A stretch of 64,000 nucleotides of DNA from Mesobacillus jeotgali (GCF_031759225.1 NZ_CP134494.1:3532501-3596500), one strand, 5' to 3'. Numbered from the stretch's first letter, positions 17,493-26,987 are shown. Made by a program: numbers and translations. Notes: a model not told the origin generated them from the sequence alone.

Positions 17493-17599
17493 CAGGACAG
17501 CCTCCTAATCTTTCTAGACTCGAAATAATATCCATTATAAATGTGGAAGCTGCGGACTGACAATCTTTTTTTACGACCAATAACAGACAAATTATGCAG

Positions 17600-17945
17600 A
17601 CTTGCTACTTCGCCTCTACATAAGGCTTATGGAGGACGCTTTTTTCTGATCCTGCCCCTTTTTGCGCCTCCATAAAGCAGATGGATGACGCTTTCTTCTG
17701 ATCCTACGCTTTTTGATGTCTCCATAAGGTGGATGGATAACGCTTTTTTCGGACCCTCCGTCTCTTCGCGTCTCCATAAGCGCTATGGATGACGCTTTTT
17801 CCTGATTCAGCCCCTTTTGGTGTCTCCATGAGGTGGATGGATGACGCTTTTTTCGGACCCTCCGTCCTTTCGCGTCTCCACAAGCACTATGGATGGCGCT
17901 TTTTCCTGATTCAGCACCTTTTAGTGCCTCCATAATGGGGATGGA
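17600..17945. repeat. Tandem array, six to seven 52-bp units
   Basis: Between rarD and the HesB-like gene lie about six and a half units of 52 bp, each starting near TCTCCATAAG and containing ATGGATGACGCTTTTT. Within each unit ATGGATGACGC and GCGTCTCCAT (or near variants) are inverted repeats around a 24-base C/T-rich spacer. Units alternate between two subtypes (GGACCCTCCGTC and TGATTCAGCCCC), giving a 104-bp higher-order period. The sequence is unrelated to the array at 4979-5495, but the period is the same. Confidence 0.9.
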
Positions 17946-17963
17946 TGTGATTATTTACATAAA

Positions 17964-17987
17964 AATAACCCACCCTGGGTTATTTCT
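17964..17987 (-). terminator. Terminator overlapping the HesB-like stop
   Basis: AATAACCCA / TGGGTTATT followed by TTTAT on the minus strand; it overlaps the stop codon of the gene at 17980. Confidence 0.75.
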
Positions 17988-18300
17988 CTTGTCTTGGTTT
18001 AAGTTTGAAGTTATAACCAAATGTCTCTTCAGTTGAGGAGATTTTATAGCCGAAACCTGGTTTGAAATCCAGGAATATTTTAGCAGGCAGGGATTCCAGC
18101 GATTTTTCCGGCACGAAGAAGTGAATGCCGTTTTCTGTGATGACTTCATCATCAGCCTGCTTTTCCTCGACTTGCAGCTGGATGTCTGTGGCGATTGAAC
18201 ATGTACCAACAAACTCCGCCAGAATTCTGATTCCTTCACTTTCGCCGAATTGGACCTTACTTAACTCTTCCAATGCAGCTTCCCTGATTTCGATTTCCAT
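17980..18300 (-). CDS. HesB/IscA-like fold protein, 106 aa
   Basis: A short protein of the iron-sulphur-cluster-biosynthesis (HesB-like) superfamily. It starts MEIEIREAALEELSKVQFG and has EGIRILAEFVGTCSIATDI and DFKPGFGYKI. Only one cysteine (about residue 34) is left, so it lacks the C-terminal Cys-x-Cys of true A-type Fe-S carriers; this is common in the Bacillus small members, whose role is unclear. GGGTGATCATCA precedes the ATG. Confidence 0.7.
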   Translation of the reverse strand: MEIEIREAALEELSKVQFGESEGIRILAEFVGTCSIATDIQLQVEEKQADDEVITENGIHFFVPEKSLESLPAKIFLDFKPGFGYKISSTEETFGYNFKLKPRQEK

Positions 18301-18379
18301 TGATGATCACCCTTTCTACTTTAAAATATACCCAAGTTTTCATCTTCAACGCATTCTTTGATTTTTACATAATTAAATA

Positions 18380-18408
18380 CAAAAAGCAGGCACAATGGCC
18401 TGCCTTTT
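18380..18408 (-). terminator. Terminator behind the acyl-CoA synthetase
   Basis: GCAGGC / GCCTGC (18386-18391 with 18398-18403) between an A-run and TTTTG. Confidence 0.8.
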
Positions 18409-18419
18409 GTTTTCACTAT

Positions 18420-20000
18420 TTATTTTGCGCCTTCCAATTCCTTCTTGCGTAGTTCGATGCGGCGAATTTTACCGGAAGTGGTTTTAGGAAGTTCTTCCAG
18501 GAACTCGATCTTCCTTGGATACTTATAAGGTGCTGTCAAATCCTTCACATGCTGTTGAAGCTCAGCGACAAGATTCTCCTGATCAGGACTGACACCGTCA
18601 CGCAGGACAACAAAAGCTTTGACGATATGTCCGCGGATTTCATCTGGTGATGCGACCACGGCACATTCTTTTACATATGGATGTTTGACAAGTGCATCCT
18701 CAACTTCAAAAGGCCCGATCGTATATCCGGAACTGATGATGATGTCATCGCCGCGGCCCTCAAACCAGAAATAGCCTTCTTCATCTTTGCTGGCTTTGTC
18801 CCCTGTTACGTAGTAATCGCCGCGGAACTGCATGGCGGTCCGTTCTGGGTCTTTGTAATAGTTCTTGAACAATGCCGGTGTATCAACATGGACAGCAATA
18901 TCGCCGACTTCGCCGGGAGCACAAGGCTCTCCATTTTCATTGATAATCTCGACGGTATTTCCCGGTGTCGGCTTGCCCATCGATCCCGGCCTTAATTCCA
19001 TGCCTTTCGTTACGCCGACCAGCAAAGTGTTTTCCGTCTGGCCATAACCGTCGCGCACCTCGACATTGAAATGCTTTTTGAATGTATCGATTACTTCACG
19101 ATTTAGCGGTTCTCCTGCCGAAACGGCACTGTGCAGTCCTGGCAGATTATAATCACTTAAGTTTTCCACCTTCGCCATCAGACGGTATTCCGTCGGTGTG
19201 CAGCAAAGGACATTTACATTATACTTTTGTAGAAGTGACAAGTATTTTTGCGGCTCGAATTTCCCCTGGTAAACAAGGCCGGTTGCCCCTGTACCCATAA
19301 CGGATAAAAACGGGCTCCAGATCCACTTTTGCCAGCCCGGACCTGCAGTGGCCCAAACAGTGTCCCCATCCTCGATGCCAAGCCAGGTTGTCGCTGCTGT
19401 GCGAAGATGCGCATATGCCCATCCATGCGTGTGGACAACTCCTTTTGGATTGCCGGTCGTGCCGGAAGTATAGCTGAGGAAAGCCATATCATCGCGCTGT
19501 GTATCTGCTAGCTGAAGCTCCTTCGATGCCGTTTTCATTTCTTCATCAAGGTGGATCCAGCCTTCTTTTTGATCTCCAATCACGAACTTCGGCAGATGAT
19601 CAGCTTCCTCGATACCAGCGAATTCTTTTGTAAAAGGAGCATAGCTGACAATCGCTTTAACATCGCCATGATTGATCCGATATTGGAAATCTTTCGTTCT
19701 CAACATTTCCGAGCTTGGAATGACGACCAATCCCATTTTCAATGACGCAATATATACCTGATAGGCCTCAATCAACCTTGGCACAACGACCAGTACGACA
19801 TCCCCCTGCTGCAAGCCATGCTTCGAGAAAACGTTTCCAATCTTATTCGCATTATTTAGTAGTTCCCGGTATGTAATCTCTTTTGTACTGCCCGCCTCAT
19901 TTTCCCAGATAATCGCTTTTCTTTCCTGATCCTGAGCGAAACGCTCCATTTCAGACACGAGATTATACTTCTGCGGCGCAATCAATTGTTCTCTGTTCAT
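18420..20000 (-). CDS. ytcI: AMP-forming acyl-CoA synthetase (YtcI/MbcS type)
   Basis: Activates a short- or medium-chain carboxylate to its CoA ester through an acyl-AMP. The 526-residue ANL-superfamily protein has the P-loop-like motif YTSGTTGNPKGV (about residue 170), GYGQTE (about 327), the hinge region VTGDKASKDEEGYFWFEGRGDD (about 407-428; partial quotes: VTGDKA and GRGDDII), and the catalytic lysine in PKTTSGKIRR near the C-terminus. ATG 19998-20000 follows GAGGGGGAAGA. Its position between nadK2 and sspA equals ytcI of B. subtilis; branched-chain acids are a likely substrate by homology to MbcS. Confidence 0.88.
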   Translation of the reverse strand: MNREQLIAPQKYNLVSEMERFAQDQERKAIIWENEAGSTKEITYRELLNNANKIGNVFSKHGLQQGDVVLVVVPRLIEAYQVYIASLKMGLVVIPSSEMLRTKDFQYRINHGDVKAIVSYAPFTKEFAGIEEADHLPKFVIGDQKEGWIHLDEEMKTASKELQLADTQRDDMAFLSYTSGTTGNPKGVVHTHGWAYAHLRTAATTWLGIEDGDTVWATAGPGWQKWIWSPFLSVMGTGATGLVYQGKFEPQKYLSLLQKYNVNVLCCTPTEYRLMAKVENLSDYNLPGLHSAVSAGEPLNREVIDTFKKHFNVEVRDGYGQTENTLLVGVTKGMELRPGSMGKPTPGNTVEIINENGEPCAPGEVGDIAVHVDTPALFKNYYKDPERTAMQFRGDYYVTGDKASKDEEGYFWFEGRGDDIIISSGYTIGPFEVEDALVKHPYVKECAVVASPDEIRGHIVKAFVVLRDGVSPDQENLVAELQQHVKDLTAPYKYPRKIEFLEELPKTTSGKIRRIELRKKELEGAK

Positions 20001-20130
20001 ACTCTTCCCCCTCAAAATTTTTTAAGGCTGCTATGCCTTGTCTATCCCCACTTACCATTATACAAAATTATTCAAAAATTTAAAATTATATGATAACACT
20101 TTTTTAGAATAATAAATTTCCTTATGCATA

Positions 20131-20160
20131 AAAAAAGAGCAGGGCATCTGCCCCGCTCCT
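20131..20160 (-). terminator. Terminator behind the SASP gene
   Basis: GAGC-A-GGGCA pairs with TGCCC-C-GCTC; on the minus strand TTTTTTT follows. Confidence 0.85.
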
Positions 20161-20185
20161 TGTAGCCATATTATTCATTTTTTAA

Positions 20186-20392
20186 TTAGCGAGAGAATCC
20201 GCCACCAAGTTGTTGTTCAGCCATTTGAACCAAACGCTTAGTGATCTCTCCTCCTACAGAACCGTTAGCGCGAGAAGTAGTTTCTCCGCCTAGCTGTACA
20301 CCAAATTCAGAAGCGATTTCGTACTTCATTTGGTCAAGAGCTTGTGATACTCCAGGTACTAGAAGTTGATTTGAGCTGTTGTTGTTTGCCAT
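20186..20392 (-). CDS. sspA: Alpha/beta-type small acid-soluble spore protein
   Basis: A 68-residue SASP, which coats and protects DNA in the dormant spore and is degraded by GPR on germination. The diagnostic motifs are [15 protein letters not shown] (with the GPR cleavage region EIASEFGV) and [12 protein letters not shown]. Start ATG 20390-20392 is chosen because AAGGAGGTG precedes it. Presumably transcribed in the forespore by sigma-G; I did not resolve the promoter. Position next to thiI matches sspA of B. subtilis. Confidence 0.95.
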   Translation of the reverse strand: MANNNSSNQLLVPGVSQALDQMKYEIASEFGVQLGGETTSRANGSVGGEITKRLVQMAEQQLGGGFSR

Positions 20393-20483
20393 GTGTTTCA
20401 CCTCCTTGTGAGTATAGAATGTGTAGAAACACATGGCTTAATTCAAAACTTTAATTGGTAATTGTTCACAAATTTATCATTTT

Positions 20484-21692
20484 TTAAAATAGGTCATTCA
20501 TGGAATTATCTTCACGCTCAGAAGCCGGTTTAAGGATGATTCTTTCTGTTCCTTCGACTGCCCTCTGGACCATTTCCTCGAAGTCAAAAAAGCTCTCATA
20601 GTTCTGGACCTTATCCAGTTTAGGCTTTGTTTTTGGAGAAGAAGGAACAAATACGGTACAGCAATCCTCATATGGTCGAATGGAAATATCATGTGTATCG
20701 ATTTCATGGGCGATGTCCATGATTTGCAGCTTGTCCATTGTTATTAAAGGCCGAATGATTGGCGTTGTAGTCACTTCATTGATGGCATACATGCTTTCAA
20801 GCGTCTGGCTGGCCACCTGCCCCAGGCTTTCACCAGTGATGATCGCAAGGCCGCCCTGCTTTTCCCTGATGGCATCCGTTATGCGCAGCATCAGCCTTCT
20901 TGTTGTTGTCATCGTATAGTTTTCCGGAATTTGCTTATGGATGGCCTGCTGGATTTCTGTGAATGGAACAATATGAAGCGCAAAATGGCCATTAACCTCG
21001 GCAAGCTTTTCAGAAAGGTCGATTACCTTTTGCTTGGCGCGTTCACTTGTAAAAGGCGGACTAAAAAAATGGACACCTTCCACTTCTAGTCCTCTTTTCA
21101 TGGTCAGGTAGCCGGCAACAGGGCTGTCAATCCCACCGGAAAGCATCAGCATCCCTTTACCACCGGATGCAGCAGGAAGCCCCCCGGCACCCTTGATCGT
21201 TTCAGCTGAGATATATGCAGCTTCTTTCCTGATCTCTATCTGGAGGTTTATATCCGGCTTCCGTACATCTACTTTCAAACCTTCCATATTTCTTAAAATA
21301 TGGCCGCCAAATTCTGAATTGATTCCATTCGTATCCAGCTCAAATGTCTTGTCCGACCGTTTAGCAGTTATTTTAAAGGTCTGGCCAGGCTTATGGATTT
21401 TCCTGAAAAGCTCGAGTGCCGCATCTTTCATTTTTTCGAGATCTTTCTCGACTTTCATTGCCGGGCTGAAGGATTGGATTCCGAAGATTCCTTTCAGCTT
21501 CTCTCCAACCCCGTCGCTATCTTCACCATTCAGAAGGATGAACATGCGATCTCGTTCTGCTTTGATGGCTGCATTCGGAAAGTCGCTTAATGCCCTTTTG
21601 ATATTTTTTCTTAAACGATCGATGAATTTATTTCTGTTTCTTCCTTTAGTCGATATTTCTCCATACCGAACCAATATACGGTCATACATCAT
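20484..21692 (-). CDS. thiI: tRNA 4-thiouridine synthase ThiI
   Basis: Transfers sulphur to uridine 8 of tRNA, and in many bacteria to ThiS for thiamine synthesis. The 402-residue protein has an N-terminal ferredoxin-like/THUMP region and the PP-loop motif MLSGGIDSPVAGYL (about residue 183). Like other Firmicutes proteins it lacks the C-terminal rhodanese domain, so sulphur probably comes directly from the neighbouring desulfurase. Its first ATG overlaps the nifZ stop as ATGA; a second ATG follows at once, so the start is uncertain by one codon. Confidence 0.95.
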   Translation of the reverse strand: MMYDRILVRYGEISTKGRNRNKFIDRLRKNIKRALSDFPNAAIKAERDRMFILLNGEDSDGVGEKLKGIFGIQSFSPAMKVEKDLEKMKDAALELFRKIHKPGQTFKITAKRSDKTFELDTNGINSEFGGHILRNMEGLKVDVRKPDINLQIEIRKEAAYISAETIKGAGGLPAASGGKGMLMLSGGIDSPVAGYLTMKRGLEVEGVHFFSPPFTSERAKQKVIDLSEKLAEVNGHFALHIVPFTEIQQAIHKQIPENYTMTTTRRLMLRITDAIREKQGGLAIITGESLGQVASQTLESMYAINEVTTTPIIRPLITMDKLQIMDIAHEIDTHDISIRPYEDCCTVFVPSSPKTKPKLDKVQNYESFFDFEEMVQRAVEGTERIILKPASEREDNSMNDLF

Positions 21693-22834
21693 TTCTTTAC
21701 TACCTCGCTTAAATGTTTTACTGTATCTGCAATTGCCTTTGCGGCGATTTCTGCTTCTTCTACTGTGTTGCTAAATGTCAGGCTGACCCTGATTGCGCTT
21801 TCCGCTTCATCCTGAGGAACTCCCATTGCCAGCAAAGTCTTGCTCGCAGCCTTCTTTTTCGATGAGCAAGCACTTGTCGTCGATACATATATATTTTTTT
21901 CTTCCAGCGCATGCACGAAAGTTTCCGCCTTCAATCCCTTGATTGAAAAGTTGAGGATATGGGGTGCATGATTTTCCTTTGGCGTGTGGATGGTTATTTC
22001 CTTGATTTGGCTGATGCCATTTCTTAATCTTTCCATAGCTGCCACCATTTGATTCAGCTTTTCTTTTCTCTGTTCAAGCGTCATCCTCAGCGCCTTTGCC
22101 ATCGCAACCATGCCCGCTACATTTTCTGTTCCGCTGCGCTGCTTCCATTCCTGATTCCCGCCGGAGAACAATGGTGACAAAGTGACGCCTTCTTTTATGA
22201 ACAATGCACCAGTCCCTTTCAGTCCGTGGAACTTATGGCCTGAAATGGTAGCCAAGTGGATTCCGGCTTCATAAAAGTTTAAAGGCACCTTTCCTACTCC
22301 CTGAACATAGTCAACATGGAAGAACACTTTAGGATACTTCTTAAGAAGTTTTCCAATTTCCTTTACTGGCTGAATCGTGCCGACTTCATTATTAACATGG
22401 ATCACGGACACCAGGATGGTATCATCACGCATTTCTCTCTCTATCGTATCCGCACAGATGAAGCCATCAGAATCGGGTTTTACATAGGTTATTTCATAGC
22501 CGAGCGATTCAAGCTGCACCATGGCATTGTGGATTGAAGCATGTTCAATGCCGCTGGTAATGATATGCCTGCCTCTTTCCCTGTGGGCCAACGCGATCCC
22601 TTTTATCGCAAGATTATTGCTTTCTGTTCCTCCAGACGTGAACAGGACTTCCGTTTCTTTTACATTCAGGAGCTTGGCCACCTGGGAACGTGCCTGCTGA
22701 AGCAGCTTCTCTGCCTGTCCGCCGATTTTATGAAGAGAGGAAGGATTTCCGAAAAATTCCTCTGATACCTTTAAAAATGAATCCAATACTTCTTTATAGG
22801 GTTTGGTTGTGGCACTGTTGTCTAAATAAATCAT
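21689..22834 (-). CDS. nifZ: Cysteine desulfurase (NifS/IscS-like, NifZ)
   Basis: Pyridoxal-phosphate enzyme that removes sulphur from cysteine and hands it to ThiI. The 381-residue product has YLDNSATT at its start, the PLP lysine in SGHKFHGLKG (about residue 202) and the active cysteine in STTSACSSKKK (about 322), a class II-like short loop. ATG 22832-22834 is used, since GGGGGGA lies a few bases before. It overlaps thiI, which supports their functional pairing. Confidence 0.93.
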   Translation of the reverse strand: MIYLDNSATTKPYKEVLDSFLKVSEEFFGNPSSLHKIGGQAEKLLQQARSQVAKLLNVKETEVLFTSGGTESNNLAIKGIALAHRERGRHIITSGIEHASIHNAMVQLESLGYEITYVKPDSDGFICADTIEREMRDDTILVSVIHVNNEVGTIQPVKEIGKLLKKYPKVFFHVDYVQGVGKVPLNFYEAGIHLATISGHKFHGLKGTGALFIKEGVTLSPLFSGGNQEWKQRSGTENVAGMVAMAKALRMTLEQRKEKLNQMVAAMERLRNGISQIKEITIHTPKENHAPHILNFSIKGLKAETFVHALEEKNIYVSTTSACSSKKKAASKTLLAMGVPQDEAESAIRVSLTFSNTVEEAEIAAKAIADTVKHLSEVVKK

Positions 22835-22936
22835 CATATCCCCCCTGTCGTTAATGCTAACTAAAAATCTTATCATAAGAATGAAAAATAAACATGATTA
22901 ATATTTTGTAGTATGCCCTGAGTCACCCTATCTGCC

Positions 22937-22972
22937 AAAAAAACAGGTCTCCATTTCGGAGACCCATGTTTT
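22937..22972 (-). terminator. Terminator behind ezrA
   Basis: GGTCTCC / GGAGACC (22946-22952 with 22958-22964), followed on the minus strand by TGTTTTTTTGG. Confidence 0.85.
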
Positions 22973-22975
22973 ACA

Positions 22976-24667
22976 TTACTCTTTTTCAGATAACATTTGC
23001 TCAATTCTCTTCAGGGCACCAGGATCCACTTCCTCAATTGCAGTGGCCGCCTGTTCTAGTGCGTCACGATAATCGTAATTGCGGAAATGCTCCTCTGCTT
23101 CGCGAAGACCGCGGTCAACCGAAGGATATCGGCTTCGGTACCTGTTTCCATATTGGATGACCCGCTCGGCCAGCATGACGGTCTCGACGATTTCTTCAGT
23201 CGCCGCTTCCAGCTTATCAACTGTCAGCACAGAGATTTCTAGGTACTGCTGGAGAACAGGGATATCAAGCGGCTTTTCCTCAAGCTTTTCATTGACTTGT
23301 TTGATGCTTTCATTGGCATCTTCAAGAAGATATTTGTAGTCCTGGGACAATCCAGGCATATTGCTTTTGGATACGGTGCGGATCAGTTCAGAGATCTTTT
23401 TAGACAGGTCCCTAACCTTTTCCCTGGCCAGTATTTCATCCTTCCTGAGGGCACTCAACTTTTCCATCAATACTTTTTGCTCTTCGACAAGTTGATCAAG
23501 CTGCTCTTTCGCTTCTTCAAGCTCCTGTTTAATCAAGCTTTGAGCTGTATCATTTTCAGTTATTCTGTGGTCGATCAGCTCAAATCGCTTTAGAAGGCCC
23601 TTGAGCTGCTGCTCCACATTTGTCTGCGCTGAAAGCTCTTTATCATTAAGGTGATAACTCTCCTGGATATGCTTTGTCTCTTCTTTGAGCGTCTTGCTTT
23701 CAGTTATGGCTTTTACAAGGATTTCCTTTGCCTCATGCTCCGTCTGCGTAATGTATTGCTTAGCCAGTACTTCCTCTTCAAGGAGGTCAAATAGCTTCTC
23801 AACACGTTCCTTTAACCCCTGGATGCCCTGTTCAGCAATTTCGACATCGCCTTTTTCAAGTGATGTCTTATGATCAGCCAATTCTTTGCTGATTGCCTCA
23901 ACTTCTTTGTCTGCGTTCAGATGGTCAAGAACATATCCTTGCGCAGTCATTTCTCTGACTCCGTCCTTCAGCTCGCTAACCTGTGCCGGAATCGCCGATT
24001 GGCAATCATGCAGCAGCGCAGGAATGGATTCCATTTTCCTGGATACCTCTTCAAGCATTGCCTGTATAGACAGAACCGTTTCCCTTGCTTCAAGGTAGTT
24101 GCCATTCTCTGTTTTCTCATCAAAATCAATGAATTTAGCCTGGATGTTTTCAAGCATCTCTTCCAGACTTGCCTCCGCGCTTCCGAAGCTGTGGCGGTGT
24201 GAAAGAAGATTTTTCTTATTTTCTCTGTATTGCTCCTTCAGGCCATCGATTTCTTCGCGGTTCTTTTCTTCACTTCCGACAAGCTCATTCAATTCACCGA
24301 GAATCTTCTTGATTTTATCTTCCGTTTCCGTCAGCTTGCGGTCAATGACTGCCAGAGATTCCTTCGCCTTTTTGAATCTGTACTTATCGATATATTCTTC
24401 CGCGTCAAACAGATAATCCTCGATGCCCGGCAGCTTGGATGTCACGAGCTCATCCCACTCCTGGCGCCAGCGTTCGAAAAGCTCCTCAGTCTGGCCTGTC
24501 ATGTTCAGCTGTTTCACTTTTGACATCTCATCCATTACCGGCCGGTTCATGATATCTATTTTCCATGATTCGTACCGATCGACCTCGCTGTAATACTTTC
24601 GTTTCATAAAATATCCGACTAAAAAAAGCATTATTAATAAAATAATTCCGCCAATTATGTACTCCAT
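22976..24667 (-). CDS. ezrA: Septation ring formation regulator EzrA
   Basis: A 563-residue membrane-anchored coiled-coil protein that prevents extra FtsZ rings at the poles and acts at the division site. It has a short extracellular N-terminus, one membrane helix (IIGGIILLIMLFLVGYFM) and then almost continuous coiled coil made of spectrin-like repeats, with the conserved C-terminal part RYRSRYPSVDRGLREAE and YRDALEQAATAIE. GGGGGATAACAA precedes the ATG. It is monocistronic and divergent from hisJ, as in B. subtilis. Confidence 0.95.
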   Translation of the reverse strand: MEYIIGGIILLIMLFLVGYFMKRKYYSEVDRYESWKIDIMNRPVMDEMSKVKQLNMTGQTEELFERWRQEWDELVTSKLPGIEDYLFDAEEYIDKYRFKKAKESLAVIDRKLTETEDKIKKILGELNELVGSEEKNREEIDGLKEQYRENKKNLLSHRHSFGSAEASLEEMLENIQAKFIDFDEKTENGNYLEARETVLSIQAMLEEVSRKMESIPALLHDCQSAIPAQVSELKDGVREMTAQGYVLDHLNADKEVEAISKELADHKTSLEKGDVEIAEQGIQGLKERVEKLFDLLEEEVLAKQYITQTEHEAKEILVKAITESKTLKEETKHIQESYHLNDKELSAQTNVEQQLKGLLKRFELIDHRITENDTAQSLIKQELEEAKEQLDQLVEEQKVLMEKLSALRKDEILAREKVRDLSKKISELIRTVSKSNMPGLSQDYKYLLEDANESIKQVNEKLEEKPLDIPVLQQYLEISVLTVDKLEAATEEIVETVMLAERVIQYGNRYRSRYPSVDRGLREAEEHFRNYDYRDALEQAATAIEEVDPGALKRIEQMLSEKE

Positions 24668-24871
24668 TTGTTATCCCCCTGGCCTCACAAATTCCAAGTT
24701 CTGAATTCTTCTATATAAAATGAATGGATAAATGCGTGTATAATGTATTTATATTACCATGTAAACGACAATTTTTGACTATTAAATTCATATTTTTTGT
24801 TGAAATTATCCGAATTAAGCCGATTTAACTTGAAATCTTGCATAAGATCTTACGATAGGAGGCCTGGAGTC

Positions 24872-25669
24872 ATGAAAGATGGCCATGTCCACACATCTTT
24901 TTGCCCGCATGGAACGAAAGATTCATTAGATGATTATATCCAGAGAGCACTGGAGCTTGGCTACACGGAAATCACCTTCGCAGAGCATGCCCCTTTGCCA
25001 CAAGGATTCCTTGATCCTACACCGATGAAAGATAGCGCAATGCGTTATGAGGATTTGGACCGATATTTTCAAAGTATCGAGGAAGCAAAGGCAAGCTACC
25101 GAGGAAAAATAAAGATTAATACTGGCTTCGAAATAGATTATATCGAAGGATACGAAATTGAAACAGCCAATTTGCTTAATAAATTCGGACCACGCCTGGA
25201 TGATGCCGTTCTATCGGTACACTTTTTGAAAAATCCTGATGGAAGTTATAGCTGCCTTGATTACAGTCCAGACAACTTCGGGGAAATGGTGAAAGAATAC
25301 GGATCAGTGAAAGATATTCATCGACACTACTATCAAACTGTTTTGAAATCCATACATGCTGACCTGGGACCATATAAGCCAAAAAGAATCGGGCATATTA
25401 CCCTGGCGAATAAGTTCCGCCTTAAATATCCAATTGAAAAGGATTGTGCTGATGAGATCTTTGATATCCTGGAGACAGTTTCGAAGCAAGGCTATGAACT
25501 GGATTATAACGGGGCGGGAACTGCAAAACCATTATGCCGTGAGCCATACCCGCCAGACTGGGTAGTCAGGGAGGCTAAAAAGCTCGGAATCAAGCTTGTA
25601 TATGGATCTGATGCGCACCAGGCGAAGGAGCTGGGACAAGGGCTTGATAGGATGCTAGTAAAAAAATAA
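24872..25669 (+). CDS. hisJ: Histidinol-phosphatase (PHP family)
   Basis: Dephosphorylates histidinol phosphate in histidine synthesis. The 265-residue PHP-domain protein shows the metal ligands in DGHVHTSFCPHG (residues 3-14), FAEHAP (about 40) and YGSDAHQ (about 247). ATG 24872 follows AGGAGGCCTGGAGTC; the frame upstream lacks a ribosome site. It stands far from other his genes, as is usual for hisJ in Bacillus. Confidence 0.93.
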   Translation: MKDGHVHTSFCPHGTKDSLDDYIQRALELGYTEITFAEHAPLPQGFLDPTPMKDSAMRYEDLDRYFQSIEEAKASYRGKIKINTGFEIDYIEGYEIETANLLNKFGPRLDDAVLSVHFLKNPDGSYSCLDYSPDNFGEMVKEYGSVKDIHRHYYQTVLKSIHADLGPYKPKRIGHITLANKFRLKYPIEKDCADEIFDILETVSKQGYELDYNGAGTAKPLCREPYPPDWVVREAKKLGIKLVYGSDAHQAKELGQGLDRMLVKK

Positions 25670-25700
25670 GGAAACCGGCATTTTGACCGGTTTCCTATAT
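25665..25700. terminator. Bidirectional terminator between hisJ and refZ
   Basis: GGAAACCGG (25670-25678) pairs with CCGGTTTCC (25687-25695); its right arm contains the refZ stop region, A- and T-rich flanks on both sides. Confidence 0.8.
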
Positions 25701-26330
25701 ATTGATCAACATTTTCTCCTGGATTTGATGGCCTGTACCAAGGGTTCCCTTGATCCACTGTGAGAGCTCATGGCTGTACTTATCCGCAAAGTATTTTTCA
25801 TGCGGCTGCACATGCAGAACCTCTGTCACATAATGGGTGTTCAAGAATGGCATCGATAGCAGTCCTTTTAACTGTAAAATGCTGAACTGGATGGAATGCT
25901 TCTTGAATTCCCCATTCTCCATCCCAGCCTCAAGGACCTTTTTAAACATATAGCGTTCTTTTACATGGTAGGTGGACATGATTTCCCTGACAATCTGGGA
26001 ATCGATCGTCATCTCCCTTAATATGAATCTTGTCAATTGGATGTTCTGGCATTGGTATCTTAATACATTGTCTACCATGGCATTCAGGGATAACTCCGCA
26101 CCGCATTCCAGCAGTGAAAAGCCTTTTTCCAATTCTTCAAGATAGCTTTCGAAAAAAACGGTGAAACATTTTTCGAGGAGTCCATTTTTATTCCGGAAGT
26201 AGTATGAGATATTCGCTGCATTCACGTCTGCCTTTGCTGCAATATCCCTTACTGATGTCCCATTGAACCCCTTCGTGTTGAATAAGTAGATGGCCGCATC
26301 AATAATCGCAGCTTTTGAATTTTTTCTCAT
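25695..26330 (-). CDS. refZ: TetR-family regulator RefZ
   Basis: A 211-residue TetR-type protein. The helix-turn-helix reads FNTKGFNGTSVRDIAAKADVNAANISYYF (about residues 18-46; key residues GTSVRDIA and ISYYFRNK). The position between hisJ and ytsP and the length fit RefZ, which in B. subtilis binds near oriC and tunes FtsZ placement during sporulation. The start ATG at 26328-26330 follows GAGGGGCGGAG. The assignment to RefZ rests mainly on synteny. Confidence 0.82.
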   Translation of the reverse strand: MRKNSKAAIIDAAIYLFNTKGFNGTSVRDIAAKADVNAANISYYFRNKNGLLEKCFTVFFESYLEELEKGFSLLECGAELSLNAMVDNVLRYQCQNIQLTRFILREMTIDSQIVREIMSTYHVKERYMFKKVLEAGMENGEFKKHSIQFSILQLKGLLSMPFLNTHYVTEVLHVQPHEKYFADKYSHELSQWIKGTLGTGHQIQEKMLINI

Positions 26331-26483
26331 TGCTCCGCCCCTCACTTTCCGCAATTAACCTTACTGTTTACCTTTCTGGAAATGATTTAAATTTCCTTTA
26401 TAAAAAACTCGACAAAGTCTCCATTGTTTCGCTGTTTTTTGATACAATGTAGATTAAAACTTCAGGAATGAGGGGGAAAAACT

Positions 26484-26966
26484 GTGTTTAAAGTCGAAAC
26501 ATACAGCGACAGCCGTGAAAAAAATTACGATTTATTGATCAAGCAGCTTAAAGCTTTGATAGAGGATGAAAAGAATGCGATTGCGAATTTCAGCAACGCT
26601 TCAGCTTTATTGAACCAATTTCTCGATCGCGTCAACTGGGTCGGCTTTTATCTGATGGAGGATGGAGAGCTTGTCCTCGGACCATTCCAGGGCCTTCCTG
26701 CCTGTGTGAGAATCCCGCTCGGCAAAGGAGTTTGCGGAACAGCCGCATCCAGGAAGGAAACTTTGAGAATTGAAGATGTCCATGCATTCCCTGGCCACAT
26801 CGCATGTGATGCCGCTTCACAATCGGAAATCGTCGTTCCAATGATCAAAGACGGGCAAATCATCGGCGTCCTTGATATTGATTCACCGGAAAAAAACCGC
26901 TTTGATGAGCTGGATCAGCAAAAACTCGAGGAATTCGTTGAAGTGCTGGTACAGTATATAAATTAG
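26484..26966 (+). CDS. ytsP: Free methionine-(R)-sulfoxide reductase (GAF protein YtsP)
   Basis: A 160-residue single GAF-domain protein of the fRMsr type, which reduces free methionine-R-sulfoxide with thioredoxin. The three family cysteines are seen: GLPACVRIP (about 77), GKGVCGTAA (about 87) and HIACDAASQSE (about 111), followed by VVPMIKDGQIIGVLDIDS. Start codon is GTG 26484, preceded by GAGGGGGAAA. It is divergent from refZ. Confidence 0.88.
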   Translation: MFKVETYSDSREKNYDLLIKQLKALIEDEKNAIANFSNASALLNQFLDRVNWVGFYLMEDGELVLGPFQGLPACVRIPLGKGVCGTAASRKETLRIEDVHAFPGHIACDAASQSEIVVPMIKDGQIIGVLDIDSPEKNRFDELDQQKLEEFVEVLVQYIN

Positions 26967-26987
26967 TTTTTAACATAGACCATAGAG

